Shown piece by piece: positions 12,901-23,213 of a stretch of 64,000 bases of DNA. Numbering within the stretch: the stretch's first letter is position 1; each line of letters begins with the position of its first letter. A model generated the notes under the pieces. It did not search any database, was not told the DNA's origin, and saw nothing but the letters and a program-made list of their open reading frames with translations. The translations under genes and the position numbers were made by a program. Source of the stretch: Phoronis australis (taxonomy: Eukaryota > Phoronida > Phoronidae); contig NMRA01000218.1 in assembly GCA_002633005.1 (NCBI GenBank), positions 598,931 to 662,930 on the forward strand, written 5' to 3'.

Positions 12901-15900
12901 CCGATTTTGATTTTTAGGGAAGGAAATGTTATTTTAACTAATGCAACAGAAAAATCAAAGTATTTTAGCACAATTTATTCTGACACTCAGGCAATACTGC
13001 ATTCAAACATAGCTACCAGTGATGTTTATTTTGCTAGTATATCCTAGTGCGGTTGAGAAACAAAAACAATTGCAATATGTTGCCTTATCCAAGTGCGGTT
13101 TACTTTACTAACAAGACATTAGTCTTACTGGACTTACCCAATGAGGAAGTTCAACAATCAAAACAACGAATTGCACCAGTTTAAATAGTGTCCACACAGC
13201 CACCAAACCTCGTGACAACTCGTACCAGGTGTAACTTGTTCTAGGGTAAGTCTGTGTTTGGACAGCACTAGAGTTGTAAATTCATAACACCAAGAAAGTT
13301 CTGAGTAACATTATCAAAAATAGGGGAAAACCAAAGAAGGTTCAACTAAGAGAATTAAAATGTGAGCAAAAATCTTATGGATGGTGTCGAATCGAGGCAT
13401 GTTTTTGACCAAATTTTCCCGTTTCCGCCCATACCCAGTCCATTTCATCGAGACATTAATACCAGCCGAGATGGTGGTAAAATGAGTTGGAGTGATCAGG
13501 TGTTAAGGTGTCTATTACTCACAGGTTCACTTTCTAGCGCATCCAGTTCGGCACGGAGCCTGTTGTTCTCACTAACCAGGTGCTCTAAGCCTCCAGATAA
13601 ACCCTCAGTCTTGGCTCCTGTAACATTAGTTCATATCACGATGAACATATTAAAAGTAAATCTTAGACAGGTCATGCACAACTAGCTACATCTTTTGATG
13701 ACATTATTTATAACTTTAAACAGAAATGCAACATATAAATCCGAAATCAACAATTAAATCTTGTTTTCAGGTGCAAATACGAGCTAGAATGGAAAATACT
13801 CTCAACAAAAAACTAAAACAGTGATAGCAAAAATTTGGTTAAAATTAGATAATCATACAACTGGTGAGTTGCTAGACACGGGTAGTGTCTGTTGGACAGT
13901 CAGCCAGAGTGACTGGCTGCTTTTTGAAGCTATGACAATAGCAAAAATTATGCAAAAATTCAAATGCTTTATTGTTACAGCATAAATTCTCTTGGGTATT
14001 TTAAAGCAAAACACATTTCTGGAAATGTCTGAAGCGACAACACAAGTTTCTCAGAACTCAACCCACGTATTTTTTGCCTCAGTTCTTCCTCCAACACTGG
14101 ATGCTCGTCTGCTCCGGCCAAGAACTCCACGTAAGCTTTCTCGACGAAGTCAAACTGGATCTAAACAAATTACATGACTGTTATACATATGTGCCACTGG
14201 CTAATGCTCACGTTTGCACAGTGGGTGTTTTCGGCCAAAATATCACTCCCCAAAACGGGACATGAAAAGAGTTCAGAAGATTTAAATTATTTTACGTCTG
14301 CGCACGATAGCAGACGTTATTTTTAGTACGCCAAACTTTATGGTCACACATCATCATCGCTAGACTTGAGCCAACAGTTGCATATTTGAATGCCGATATA
14401 GAAGATTAAAACCCACTTTACAGTTCTATAGGTCAGCGGACCCTATGCGAGACACATTTAGGTGAAATTTTGTAGATATTATATAGTCATCCACCAAAAT
14501 AACCCAAAGCATAAGAACTACTTCTTAGGTATACAGTAAGCATAAAAAATATTCAGACAATACAAACCAAAATTCCTTGTCATGACAGCCTTTCAGAAGT
14601 CAAATTAATTGTCAAAGAAGACTTCATTCAAGACAAAGACAAAGGATAAGTTACAGGAAATTAAGAGAAGTGGCTAAGCCATCCTGTAAATGGAATTTTG
14701 CCGCCGTATCAGTCAGAATTAGCTGTCATGATGGGGAAACGGTATTTTGTCTCGAATTTTCTTTTCACATACTGTAATACCCTTAGCAGGATAGGTGTGA
14801 TCTGACTTAATAACAATAACATCTTACAGACCAATCAGCTGGTCAGATTATTCGCCACTAATTCCACAGAATTTATGTCCTCTGTGTTGAGCTTAGGCCG
14901 TAGTTAAAACAGAGGCCAAAGCAATCAAGTCTTTGCTAAAAGAAAACCGGCGACACAATGAATCGTCACTACATCTCACCTTGCTGTCCGACTCACAGTC
15001 GATTTCTTCACCCACCAAAGGAAACATGATAGCCTCTGGCTCTGTGTGCAGCGCAAACTGCAATAAGAAAACAGCTGCATTAAAAACATGAAGGTCGATT
15101 CAGAGCATAAAGACTTATTGCATGGCGCATTGATAATTTTTTTTGCGTGTCTGAAGTCAAATTAACGGACAATCTGAGGTACATCCACAGATACCTCAGA
15201 CGGGTGATAGAATAGAAAAGAAAACAAAACAAGTCCGTTCCAACAATCACATGACAATGATGGTGTTAGCATGTTAAAATCACTAATCTTTGTATTCAAA
15301 ATCGAAACCAATATTTTTGATAGTTTTCCTACCATTCTTTTGTAAATTCAAGATACGTGTCCTTTAATGAGTGATAGAGTGCATTATGGTTCACGTGGGT
15401 GATTGTCTATTCTTAATTTGCACTTAATGACCCCAGCATTAAAGCAGCAAGTTTCAGTTTGAACTTAAAATTTCGCGATTTTAGTCAAAATCTTGAGTTT
15501 ATACTCGAGTTAGTAGCTTGAAATCATGAGTCACCAAGAGCAATCATGGAGCAGAAAAATCGTCCACCCAAACCATAATGTACTCTGGCACTGAATGATA
15601 GACAAATATCTTGAGTTTGCACAAAAACAGAACAGAATTTGTCAAAAATAATTGCGAGTACAAAAATTAAGGCCCCGACCGTGATGTCTGACGCACAGCC
15701 AGTATTCACTGTATCGGTAGCGCCAGTGTAGTTCAAACCACACTAAAGAAAATAAGATCAGCACATGGACTTCTACAGTTGTAACCTATTTCATTCTCTT
15801 TTCGTCACAAGAACAAATACTGTCATTCACAGAATTCACCCATTAAATTGAGAAAAGAACGTAGTCCTCATAATGGGTTGTGCGCTTGATCACCAAAAAT

Positions 15901-18900
15901 CTATTGTTAGTTAGTAATTTACCTCTGACAGTCAAAGCTGGGTCACGGTATTATTTTACGAATAGCACAGCAGTTCTCCAGTTATTTCAGAGAAAATGCA
16001 TATTGCCAAGACTTGACAACTTTCTATTTTCAAAGGCTGGTAACATTAAGCAATTTGAATTTTACTACAGCGTATTGTACAAAGCCTAAAAAGAATGAAG
16101 CAGAATTTCTTCAAAATAAACTTCCACAATTCTGTGCAATCGTAAGCTAAACAGAAAAAAACTGCCACGAGAACAGACAGTATTTGTAGGTTATACAATA
16201 CAATTCAACAGCTTAAGTTAGTATATGGAAACAAAGACCGACTTCCAAGTGACGCGTCCATCATACAGCCTACCTGAACCAGATGTATGAGCCACCTGAG
16301 AGCAGCCANCTTTGCTAAAAGAAAACCGGCGACACAATGAATCGTCACTTCATCTCACCTTGCTGTCTGACTCACAGTCGATTTCTTCACCCACCAAAGG
16401 AAACATGATAGCCTCTGGCTCCGTGTGCAGCGCAAACTGCAATAAGAAAACAGCTGCATTAAAAACATGAAGGTCGATTCAGAACATAAAGACTTATTGC
16501 ATGGCGCATTGATAATTTTTTTGCGCGTCTGTAGTCAAATTAACGGACAATCTGAGGTACATCCACAGATACCTCAGACGGGTGATAGAATAGACAAGAA
16601 AACAAAACAAAACAAGTCCGTTCCGACAAACACATGACAATGATGGTGTTAGCATGTCAAAATCACTAATCTTTGTATTCAAAATCGAAACCAATATTTT
16701 TGATAGTTTTCCTACCATTCTTTTGTTGATTCAAGATACGTGTCCTTTAATGTGTGCTAGAGTGCATTATGGTTCACGTGGGTGATTGTCTATTCTTAAT
16801 TTGCACTTGATGACCCCAGCATTAAAGCAGCAAGTTTCAGTTTGAACTTAAAATTTCGAGATTTTAGTCAAAATCTTGAGTTTATAATCGAGTTTGTAGC
16901 TTGAATTCATGAGTCACCAAGAGCAATCATGGAGCAGACAACCGTCCACCCAAACCATAATGTACTCTGGCACTGAATGATAGACACATATCTTGAGTTT
17001 GCACAAAAACAGAACAGAATTTGTCAAAAATAATTGCGAGTACAAAAATTAAGGCCCCGACCGTGATGTCTGACACACAGCCAGTATTCACTGTATCGGT
17101 AGCGCCAGTGTAGTTCAAACCACACTAAAGAAAATAAGATCAGCACATGGACTTCTACAGCTATAACCTATTTCATTCTCTTTTCGTCACAAGAACAAAT
17201 ACTGTCATTCACAGAATTCACCCATTAAATTGAGAAAAGAACGTAGTCCTCATAATGGGTTGTGCGCTTGATCACCAAAAATCTATTGTTAGTTAGTAAT
17301 TTACCTCTGACAGTCAAAGCTGGGTCACGGTATTATTTTACGAATAGCACAGCAGTTCTCCAGTTATTTCAAAGAAAATGCATATTGCCAAGACTTGACA
17401 ACTTTCTATTTTCAAAGGCTGGTAACATTAAGCAATTTGAATTTTACTACAGCGTATTGTACAAAGCCTAAAAAGAATGAAGCAGAATTTCTTCAAAATA
17501 AACTTCCACAATTCTGTGCAATCGTAAGCTAAACAGAAAAAAACTGCCACGAGAACAGACAGTATTTGTAGGTTATACAATACAATTCAACAGCTTAAGT
17601 TAGTATATGGAAACAAAGACCGACTTCCAAGTGACGCGTCCATCATACAGCCTACCTGAACCAGATGTATGAGCCACCTGAGAGCAGCCAACAGGTGTGG
17701 CCAGGTGTGGGGAGAGCCAACGGAGAACATGGACTGTTTAGAGATGGTGAACGGGTAGTGGAGAGACTTGAAGATCTTGGGGATCTCTTCCTCGTGTTTT
17801 GGACCTATCTTGTACTTGGGGTCTACGAACTGCATCATGAACTGGAATGGGGTAAGAGTGCTGGTTAGCGAGACAACTTCAACACATCCAGTCATCTGGG
17901 TGAAGTTGGCAAAACACTTTCAACATACAAATCCTGGACTTTGTGGTGTTTTGGGAAATAAACATCTTAGTCTGCCTAAATTGGCATATACCCTTCAATT
18001 ATCCAGTTCGTGACTTAAGCTATCGCAAATGCCAAATGAGTTTGCACAGGTTGAGATCAAAGTCTCAATTCTCTCAAAATTTGACTGCCTGTATTAAATC
18101 TCAAATTGTCAAATACGTGTATTGCAATTATAATCTCACCAATTTTCAATAAAATTATGATGTTCCCATGATCTACACATTGGTGAACCATCTCCACTGT
18201 CAATGCCACCTGTGGTGATCTATATCAGCAGTGACATATCAAGTTACTACACTTTTACTATAACTCACCTCAAATATCCTGATGAAATCCTTGGTCTGTG
18301 GAGTGTGCAGCACCTTAGTGCTAATCTGATGTGGATAGCCTTGTTGGCAAAGAAACTGGAACAGAGTTGCACAACTTTGCACATTAGTTATATTACCCGT
18401 GTTAAAGCATACTGTTTACAGTTCAAGTCAAAAGTGTATGAATTGATTGTTATTTTCAAGTTTCAAGGAAGCTCAAATTTACGGAGTAATGGATCTGAAG
18501 ACATCTACTATACTAACAACAAGTACACACTCTCAATCACTCCTTAAGGCTGGTCCAAGTTGCAAAAAACTTCAAAGGTTATCCTCTGGATTGTAGCTTG
18601 ACGTAATGCGCATTGTTTGACAATGCCGACGTGACATTGTCGTTAATCATGTATCTTTTAAATACAACACCAGGACAGCGGTGCTCTAGTTAGAGTTTGG
18701 ACGGCCAATCTGCTAAACAGTAGTACTGCTTTTAAGTCAAAAACAGGACCAGTAACAGACACCTTACTCAGCTTAGTTCCAAGAACAACACAACATTAAT
18801 AATATCAGTTCTTGGACAAATTAGAAGAAGTGGAAAACAAAACCAATGCTCTAGTGCAGCATGAAAATTAAGTTTCGATATTAATCAAATATCATCAGGT

Positions 18901-21344
18901 ACAATACTAGACAGATAGTTTGTTTTCTGTCTACTATTGTACCTAATGATGATATTAAATTAATATTGAAACTTCATTTTTGTGCTGCACTCTAGCGTAG
19001 TTTTTGTTCTCCACTTCTTACTTCTAACACAACTTTAATGATTAGATACAATTTCTAACTTTGGCCAGGAACGAGCCAAGACATATCTTGTAGTGGTAAG
19101 TGAACCAATTCAGTGGTGATTTGACATTGAAACTCTGGTGAAGATGGGTGTTTTGTGCCTTAAAGATCACAAGTGCATTTTCAACTGGCAAGGTCTTTCA
19201 AATGGCAAACAATGTACCACAGCACTGCCACACAGCTCTATGCCCTCCAAATCCAAGCAGGATAAAAAATGGACACGTGAAAACACCTAACAAAAGTACA
19301 GTCAGTACACTTCTTTAAGATAGACAACAACCTTTCCGCAATATCTTTTAACAAAAGAACACAATAATGTCTAAAATTCATACCTCAACAATTAAACGAA
19401 TTGTTTCCTCCTTGAACTTTCTGTCTGTCACTGGTCGGAGTTCTTTGACCACTTCAGGACCATAATTGCGGCCATACCCACTTGAACGCCTAATACAGGA
19501 AGAACAGAGCATTGCATGGTCATCTCACTTCAGGGCAGAAAATCACAATCATGCACAACCAAGATGGAACAGATGGAAACGACACAGAGAATCGAAGAAC
19601 GAAAAGTGAACACTAAAAGACAGAGAATGCATTTATGATTAATGGCAAGGCACAGTTTGTCACATCTCAAAATTTCCAAAATGACACAGGGAAGTCGTAA
19701 TTGTCACGTTTTGTCGCCCTTTGCAAGTGTAAGTTACAGCAACTTAGCGTTTGTTTCGAATGACCAATGACAAAAAACGCGGAAACTTTTACGGCCCAAA
19801 TCACACGCGCTACCCAGCCTTGAAATGGTTGATGTGAACCTTTCCCCGACAAACCAAAAATCGGGAGGACTAAAGAAAAAAAAAAGTTACCACCATCAGT
19901 AGCATGCGTCTGCGTCCTTTTAGCTTGTCCGTCCACTCCCAACCCACACATTTTTGGCTGCAGAGCTGTAGTATTTGTCGCCGCGGTTTACAATAACACG
20001 AGACGCCATTGAAAATCCCACCACGCAATCCCAGATGCCCCGGCAATGTTGACAATTTACGTTCCTCCGAAACATAAAGAGCAACTTTTCGAGGAGAACG
20101 TCGTCTGCAACGCCGCGGTAAGAAAGGAATTTGCCGTGGAAATTTTATATCAAATCCGATTTATAATAAAATGCGCGGACAGAACATTTGAAAAAAGCGG
20201 AAATCCGCGTTTCCGCGGAAAATTCCAAGTCCTGGAAAAAAGGAAACACCATTTGATACAGCATAAAATAAATGTAAATCCAAGAAAACATTCACACTTA
20301 CTACTTGGCTCATGTTTTAGCACAGAATTCTCAAAATGTCACAGAATTTCAGAAAAAAATGCCACCATGTGACAGTGAATCCATTTTCTAAAAGGATCAC
20401 AAAAGTAGACGATGTTAAACTGAGCAATTTCTTTAAGTGACAATTCACTGCTGAAAACTTAAAACAGCACTTATTTTCCCTGTCACGGCTCAACATGAAA
20501 TCATTGCAATTTTGCCTATCACACTGGACTAAAAATTCTTTGCGAAGGTAGCATAGGCCTTTGAAATTTCTGTTAAAATAATCAACTGTGACAGGATTTT
20601 GAAAAGTTACCTCTCTGAGATTCTGAAAATTTTTGACTCACAAAATGCTCAAGATGGCCTTTGGCAGTGACTAAGAAAGCTCTACCAAGGCAAAGTGAAT
20701 TTCAAGGCTTATTAAATATAGAAATAAACAGCATGAGGTAAAGTAGCACCAATTTCAGACAAAATTGATGACATTTTATTTTTCAAAAGTTTTTAATGTT
20801 ATTTTAAACACCCACAATTTCTCAGAAATGTTGTGTGACATAGACAGGTCTGTCTTATAGCATGTCTTTGAGGCTACTTATCCTTTTGTCAAAAATCCCA
20901 AAAAAATTTCACTTGCCGGCCATATTGTGTTGTAACTTAGTTAGATTTTTAGTGTTGATATTGTTTTTGTAAATGGTTTTACAAGAGAAAATGCAATTTA
21001 TATGCATTACCAGGCCTTTCCTTAAGGCAAATGAAATTCCAGGAAAAATTTACATGCCTTCCAACACGCATACGCAAGATACGCTCATTGTGCGCTCACC
21101 TGGTTTTTCCAAACAGATTTGAAGAAGTGGCCGTGCTGGACTGTTGTTGGTGCTTGGGAATAAATGACTTTCGAGACTTCAATGAGCTTCCAAAAGCGGC
21201 CCCAGAAGACTGGCGCCCCCCGATGGATGACCTGCCACCTAGCGAAGACCGACTTCCAGAATTACGACTGGTTGCCTTGGTAACACCTCCTTCGTTCTTC
21301 ACACGTAAAGGCAGTAAGGACTGCCGTCCGCTTGAACGTCTCAT
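4907..21344 (-). CDS. NDC80: NDC80/HEC1 kinetochore protein, complete, 15 coding exons
   Basis: The 15 exons listed below join in frame to 1,878 nt, giving 625 residues plus TGA (human HEC1 is about 642). NDC80 is the microtubule-binding subunit of the four-protein NDC80 complex at the outer kinetochore. Residues 1-82 are a basic, Ser-rich disordered tail with nine [RK]-x-[ST] sites, the pattern Aurora B phosphorylates in other animals. Residues about 95-230 form the calponin-homology domain, with the family block SVGSPHTWPHLLAALRWL in exon 4. Residues about 235-600 are heptad-rich coiled coil. It is broken by the conserved loop at about 416-460 (LKLIPPSAENAFGRDYEM). The ATG at 21344 is chosen because it opens the conserved MRRSS-type tail. 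In this assembly exon 5 is present twice (14980-15057 and 16359-16436); the protein length given counts it once. Confidence 0.97.
7076..7178 (-). CDS. NDC80: NDC80 exon 14 (residues 568-602)
   Basis: Encodes CETRLKAMNQKENAYMDFIT then TALTQIMEHKALIE, near the tetramerisation end of the rod. Acceptor TTTTAG, donor GTGAGT. Confidence 0.9.
7826..7956 (-). CDS. NDC80: NDC80 exon 13 (residues 525-568)
   Basis: Encodes SMQRELLKAQKDLEVHQTEL, then AELKQSMKRSVHEAEELL: C-terminal coiled coil that pairs with NUF2 in the family. Acceptor TTTCAG, donor GTGAGA, phase 2. Confidence 0.9.
8209..8518. repeat. 62-bp tandem repeat, five copies, NDC80 intron 12
   Basis: Five nearly identical 62-base units start at 8209, 8271, 8333, 8395 and 8457 and end at 8518. 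The only variation I see is G or A in CAC(G/A)GCTC (G, G, A, G, A). It abuts the exon 12 donor. Confidence 0.95.
8531..8623 (-). CDS. NDC80: NDC80 exon 12 (residues 494-524)
   Basis: Encodes VNEMVAYKREEISVLEANVK then EAEDDIECKKE, charged coiled coil. 93 nt, phase 0, GTAGGT donor. The 62-bp array ends 12 bases beyond it. Confidence 0.9.
9009..9245. repeat. Degenerate ~30 bp minisatellite beside NDC80 exon 11 donor
   Basis: About eight imperfect units of the type 'CTCTTCAAAGAGGTGCCCCT' plus 'CCAACG', C-rich on the plus strand. The array ends about 15 bases from the exon 11 splice donor. Confidence 0.75.
9262..9351 (-). CDS. NDC80: NDC80 exon 11 (residues 464-493)
   Basis: Encodes PALTQMKNQCNEKVHEAEAR then KISEMDALEQ, coiled coil after the loop. 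90 nt, phase 0. A minisatellite begins about 15 bases past its donor. Confidence 0.88.
9431..9660. mobile_element. MITE-like element with CTTAAGT-rich inverted ends, NDC80 intron 10
   Basis: The left end, CCCGTTCCAAGAAAGTGACT, is mirrored by AGATCTCTTTCTTGAAATGG at about 9580-9600. Both sides are rich in (A)CTTAAG(T). Ends and any target duplication are not clear. Confidence 0.5.
10020..10172 (-). CDS. NDC80: NDC80 exon 10 (residues 413-463, loop region)
   Basis: Encodes the conserved break in the coiled coil: MAQMLKLIPPSAENAFGRDY then EMRANFNSYGQG. Human has ARKLKLIPKGAENSKGYDF. This loop recruits microtubule-associated partners in other species. 153 nt, phase 0. Confidence 0.96.
11404..11603 (-). 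CDS. NDC80: NDC80 exon 9 (residues 346-412)
   Basis: Coiled coil with MEALQEEMSRMQHIFDTQEL, then SPADVERLNLSRQQLQ, the counterpart of human [23 protein letters not shown]. Acceptor GCCACAG, donor GTAGGT. Confidence 0.95.
11954..12098 (-). CDS. NDC80: NDC80 exon 8 (residues 298-346)
   Basis: Coiled-coil exon: DRLSDMKTRYQVIVHDDQKY, then QNYLSEMDSHRKLQEQKY and KEVQDEQRAL. Matches human LQGDVQKYQAYMSNLESH. The donor is GTATGC, phase 1. Confidence 0.93.
13523..13617 (-). CDS. NDC80: NDC80 exon 7 (residues 266-297)
   Basis: Encodes AKTEGLSGGLEHLVSENNRL then RAELDALESEP, heptad-like coiled coil matching human LEAKNRALNEQIARLEQE..EP. The acceptor is TTACAG and the donor GTGAGT. Confidence 0.92.
14067..14160 (-). 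CDS. NDC80: NDC80 exon 6 (residues 235-266)
   Basis: Encodes IQFDFVEKAYVEFLAGADEH, then PVLEEELRQKI, corresponding to human [20 protein letters not shown] at the start of the rod. The donor is GTGGGT, phase 1. Confidence 0.92.
14980..15057 (-). CDS. NDC80: NDC80 exon 5, second (probably allelic) copy
   Basis: Encodes exactly the same 26 residues as 16359-16436, with intact GT-AG borders. If both copies were spliced, 26 residues would be repeated in frame. The join at n 16309 and the purely synonymous differences argue that this is the other haplotype. Confidence 0.85.
16274..16308 (-). pseudogene. NDC80: Truncated copy of the 3' end of NDC80 exon 4
   Basis: These 35 nt and their donor are identical to the end of exon 4 at 17656-17690, then stop at the single n (16309). 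This is a broken edge of the tandem duplication, not an exon of its own. Confidence 0.9.
16359..16436 (-). CDS. NDC80: NDC80 exon 5, copy adjoining exon 4 (residues 209-234)
   Basis: Encodes FALHTEPEAIMFPLVGEEID then CESDSK, the end of the CH region. 78 nt, phase 0, GT-AG borders. It is duplicated at 14980-15057 with two synonymous differences. Confidence 0.93.
17656..17841 (-). CDS. NDC80: NDC80 exon 4 (residues 147-208, CH domain core)
   Basis: Carries the most conserved CH-domain words: EEEIPKIFKSLHYPF, then SVGSPHTWPHLLAALRWL, ending LIHLVQ at a GTAGGC donor. The acceptor is ATTCCAG. A 35-nt truncated second copy of its 3' end sits at 16274-16308, cut by the n at 16309. Confidence 0.97.
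18269..18355 (-). CDS. NDC80: NDC80 exon 3 (residues 118-146)
   Basis: Encodes FLCQQGYPHQISTKVLHTPQ followed by TKDFIRIFE, matching the human CEFLTENGYAHNVSMKSL... KDFLKIF region of the CH domain. GT-AG borders; 87 nt, phase 0. Confidence 0.95.
18821..19028. mobile_element. Foldback element, ~100-bp arms, NDC80 intron 2
   Basis: The left arm (TTAGAAGAAGTGGAAAAC..., GATATTAATCAAATATCATC..., ACAGATAG) is repeated inverted from about 18927 to 19028. The loop is only a few bases. No coding potential. The structure is typical of foldback/MITE insertions. Confidence 0.8.
19384..19489 (-). CDS. NDC80: NDC80 exon 2 (residues 82-117)
   Basis: Begins the calponin-homology region: RRSSGYGRNYGPEVVKEL, then RPVTDRKFKEETIRLIVE. 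The acceptor is TATTAG and the donor GTATGA. The phase joins exon 1 (AG|G = Arg). Confidence 0.92.
19755..20240. mobile_element. Non-autonomous DNA transposon copy (family of 47727-48211)
   Basis: Aligns by eye along its length to 47727-48211, from GAATGACCAATGACAAAAAA to AAAATTCCAAGTCCTGG. Shared words include GGTTTACA and AACATAAAGAGCAACTT. It lies in NDC80 intron 1; the left terminus is degraded. Confidence 0.75.
21100..21344 (-). CDS. NDC80: NDC80 exon 1 (residues 1-82, basic tail)
   Basis: Starts MRRSSGRQSLLPLR and holds the positively charged N-terminal tail that binds microtubules. [RK]-x-[ST] sites fall at S4, S5, S9, T25, S29, S34, S40, S46 and S60, including two near-identical GGR(S/Q)S blocks. 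It ends LFGKT at a GTGAGC donor (phase 2). Confidence 0.93.
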
Positions 21345-22122
21345 TTTGCCTGATTTTTAAATGAAAATGCAAAGTTATTGCGTGGTTTTGATGTTACGCT
21401 TTGTACTTGAGACATAAGGTGACTTTGAATTTGACTACAGCAAACCTCTTACATATTCCATGGTGATGATCCACAATATTTAGGGACGGATAGTGCACAT
21501 ACGACAAAGACAGACAAGAGCAGGGCACAGCATTGATATGTGCACTGCAAACGGTGAAAAAATAGGGGTGGTTATGTTTCAATAATTTCCATGGTAGTTG
21601 AACATCCAAAAATCAACATCAGTTGCACAAGCTCTCCTCTAGTGATAAAAATGTTGGGTCTACACTATTATTAGAGTCTACTATTATTGCTGTCTCTACT
21701 ACTATTCTAGGCAATGACCATCGCCTCTGTTGGCCCGAAGCAGAGGCGATGTAGAGGCTATAGGCGCTCTTTACGCCGGAAGTTTTTCGGCGAATTATGC
21801 CTCGCACCGACTAAACCATCAAAATCACGTTGTTATAAATACCTTTTGCGCATAGAGGAACACCTTAGGAGGTTGTCGATGTGTTTAATTCCTTCCAACT
21901 CGAACAAATACTCCCGTTATGAAACTTTTTCTTTGAGCAGTCCCTATTTCAGTTCCCAAAATCGTGAAATCAACTTTTTCATTTTTAACCAGGCCGAAGG
22001 TCAGAAGTTGCGGACCTACCGGCGAACTTTGAAAGCTGAAGTTCCCACCCTTCGCGTACGTGCTGCCGGGAACCAGCCGTGCATTTGCCGTGTTGTTAAA
22101 CATTAAAATGTCAAATATGTGC
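21345..22122. other. NDC80 upstream flank with a dispersed repeat (21706-22090)
   Basis: The NDC80 promoter must lie here or overlap exon 1, but I can name no element. 21706-22020 is repeated at 63685-64000 (CTAGGCAATGACCATCGCCT...), including an inverted pair around TGGCCCGAA(G/C)CAGAGGCGAT. A single n at 22123 marks a join without a visible duplication. Confidence 0.6.
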
Positions 22123-22123
22123 N

Positions 22124-23213
22124 TAATCATCTGCTCTCGTCATCACCTTCGTCGTCTCTCTCACGATCGTATCTGTCATCGTCATGTTATCGTCGTCCAT
22201 GTTGACTGATGAAAAAGGAACAGAGCGTGTTGTAGCAAATCGCCGATAGATGGCGCTAGATATAGTAAGTTCCCTGAAATGGCTGATGATTTCACAATGC
22301 GCGTGGCTAACGCTAAAGTGTACCAAGTTCAGAATGGCGTAGTTATAGACTAGAGTAATTGAGGGTCGTGAAAAGGAAAGGATTTGTACGGATAGCCAGA
22401 TGTCTGAGGAATGCAACGATACCAAAATCATTCATTTAGACCAACATTTAGTGGATTTATTTGGAATAAGTTAGGGTCCATTATATCCGACTAGTGCCGT
22501 CACTTCCTTTTCAGTTTTCACTCAACTTTCATTCGTCTGTTTTCTGATTGGCATTGGTACCCATTTATGTATGCTTCATGTTGTTCACTCATCACATTCT
22601 AAAGTGTGCACACACGCCATTTATCACTTTTGCCTCATCAACAAACAAAGGCAAAGCTAACTTTCCTACATCTTTCAGTTGTTGTGTGGCCCAACAAAGA
22701 CGTGTGTGACCTGGGCTCAGTCATAAACTCATACTCAAATGGGTAAAAAACTGATGTCTTCTGGGTAAAAGTGGAGTAAACTGGTCTGTCTGTGCAATAT
22801 GTTCAGTGAAACTGGTTATCATAGCCAGGTTCTTGGTAGGCAACGCGTAGCCCCTTGGTTGGCCGGTTAGGGGCTACAATACTTCCCATCGCTTTTTGTA
22901 CGTATTTCGTCCTGTGTATTTTAAACGGGCGGTAGGCCAAATCCGGCCACCGATTAAGAGTTTTCACCTCGTCAAAAATACATTCAGGGCTCGACATAAC
23001 GAGCATTTGCGACCTTAAATTTGGAAATGCAAGTTGAAATTTTTGCCAGCTCGTATCAAGTCCCAAAATACGATCTAGAATTTCCAAGGTATGCGAACTG
23101 AGTTTTTACACTTCTCGGCAGATACCAGGCAAATATAAAGCAACTCGTGTGAATCCGACTGTTACTTGGTTGTTGCCAAATCAAGTTCAAAAGAACACTA
23201 ACTGGCAGATGAC
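22124..23213. other. Intergenic; dispersed repeat at 22830-23095
   Basis: No gene recognised. The stretch with GGTAGGCCAAATCCGGCCAC and ACCTCGTCAAAAATACATTC recurs at 61030-61170 in the same orientation and at about 60060-60310 inverted, so it is a dispersed element. Confidence 0.6.

Larger units (their letters stand above)
14931..17690. repeat. n-joined tandem duplication D1 (NDC80 introns 4-5 with exon 5)
   Basis: 14931-16308 (1,378 bp) and 16310-17690 (1,381 bp) are near-identical and separated by a single n at 16309. Differences are scattered SNPs and small indels, such as a different number of AAAAC units. Likely two haplotypes placed in series by the assembler. Confidence 0.93.
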
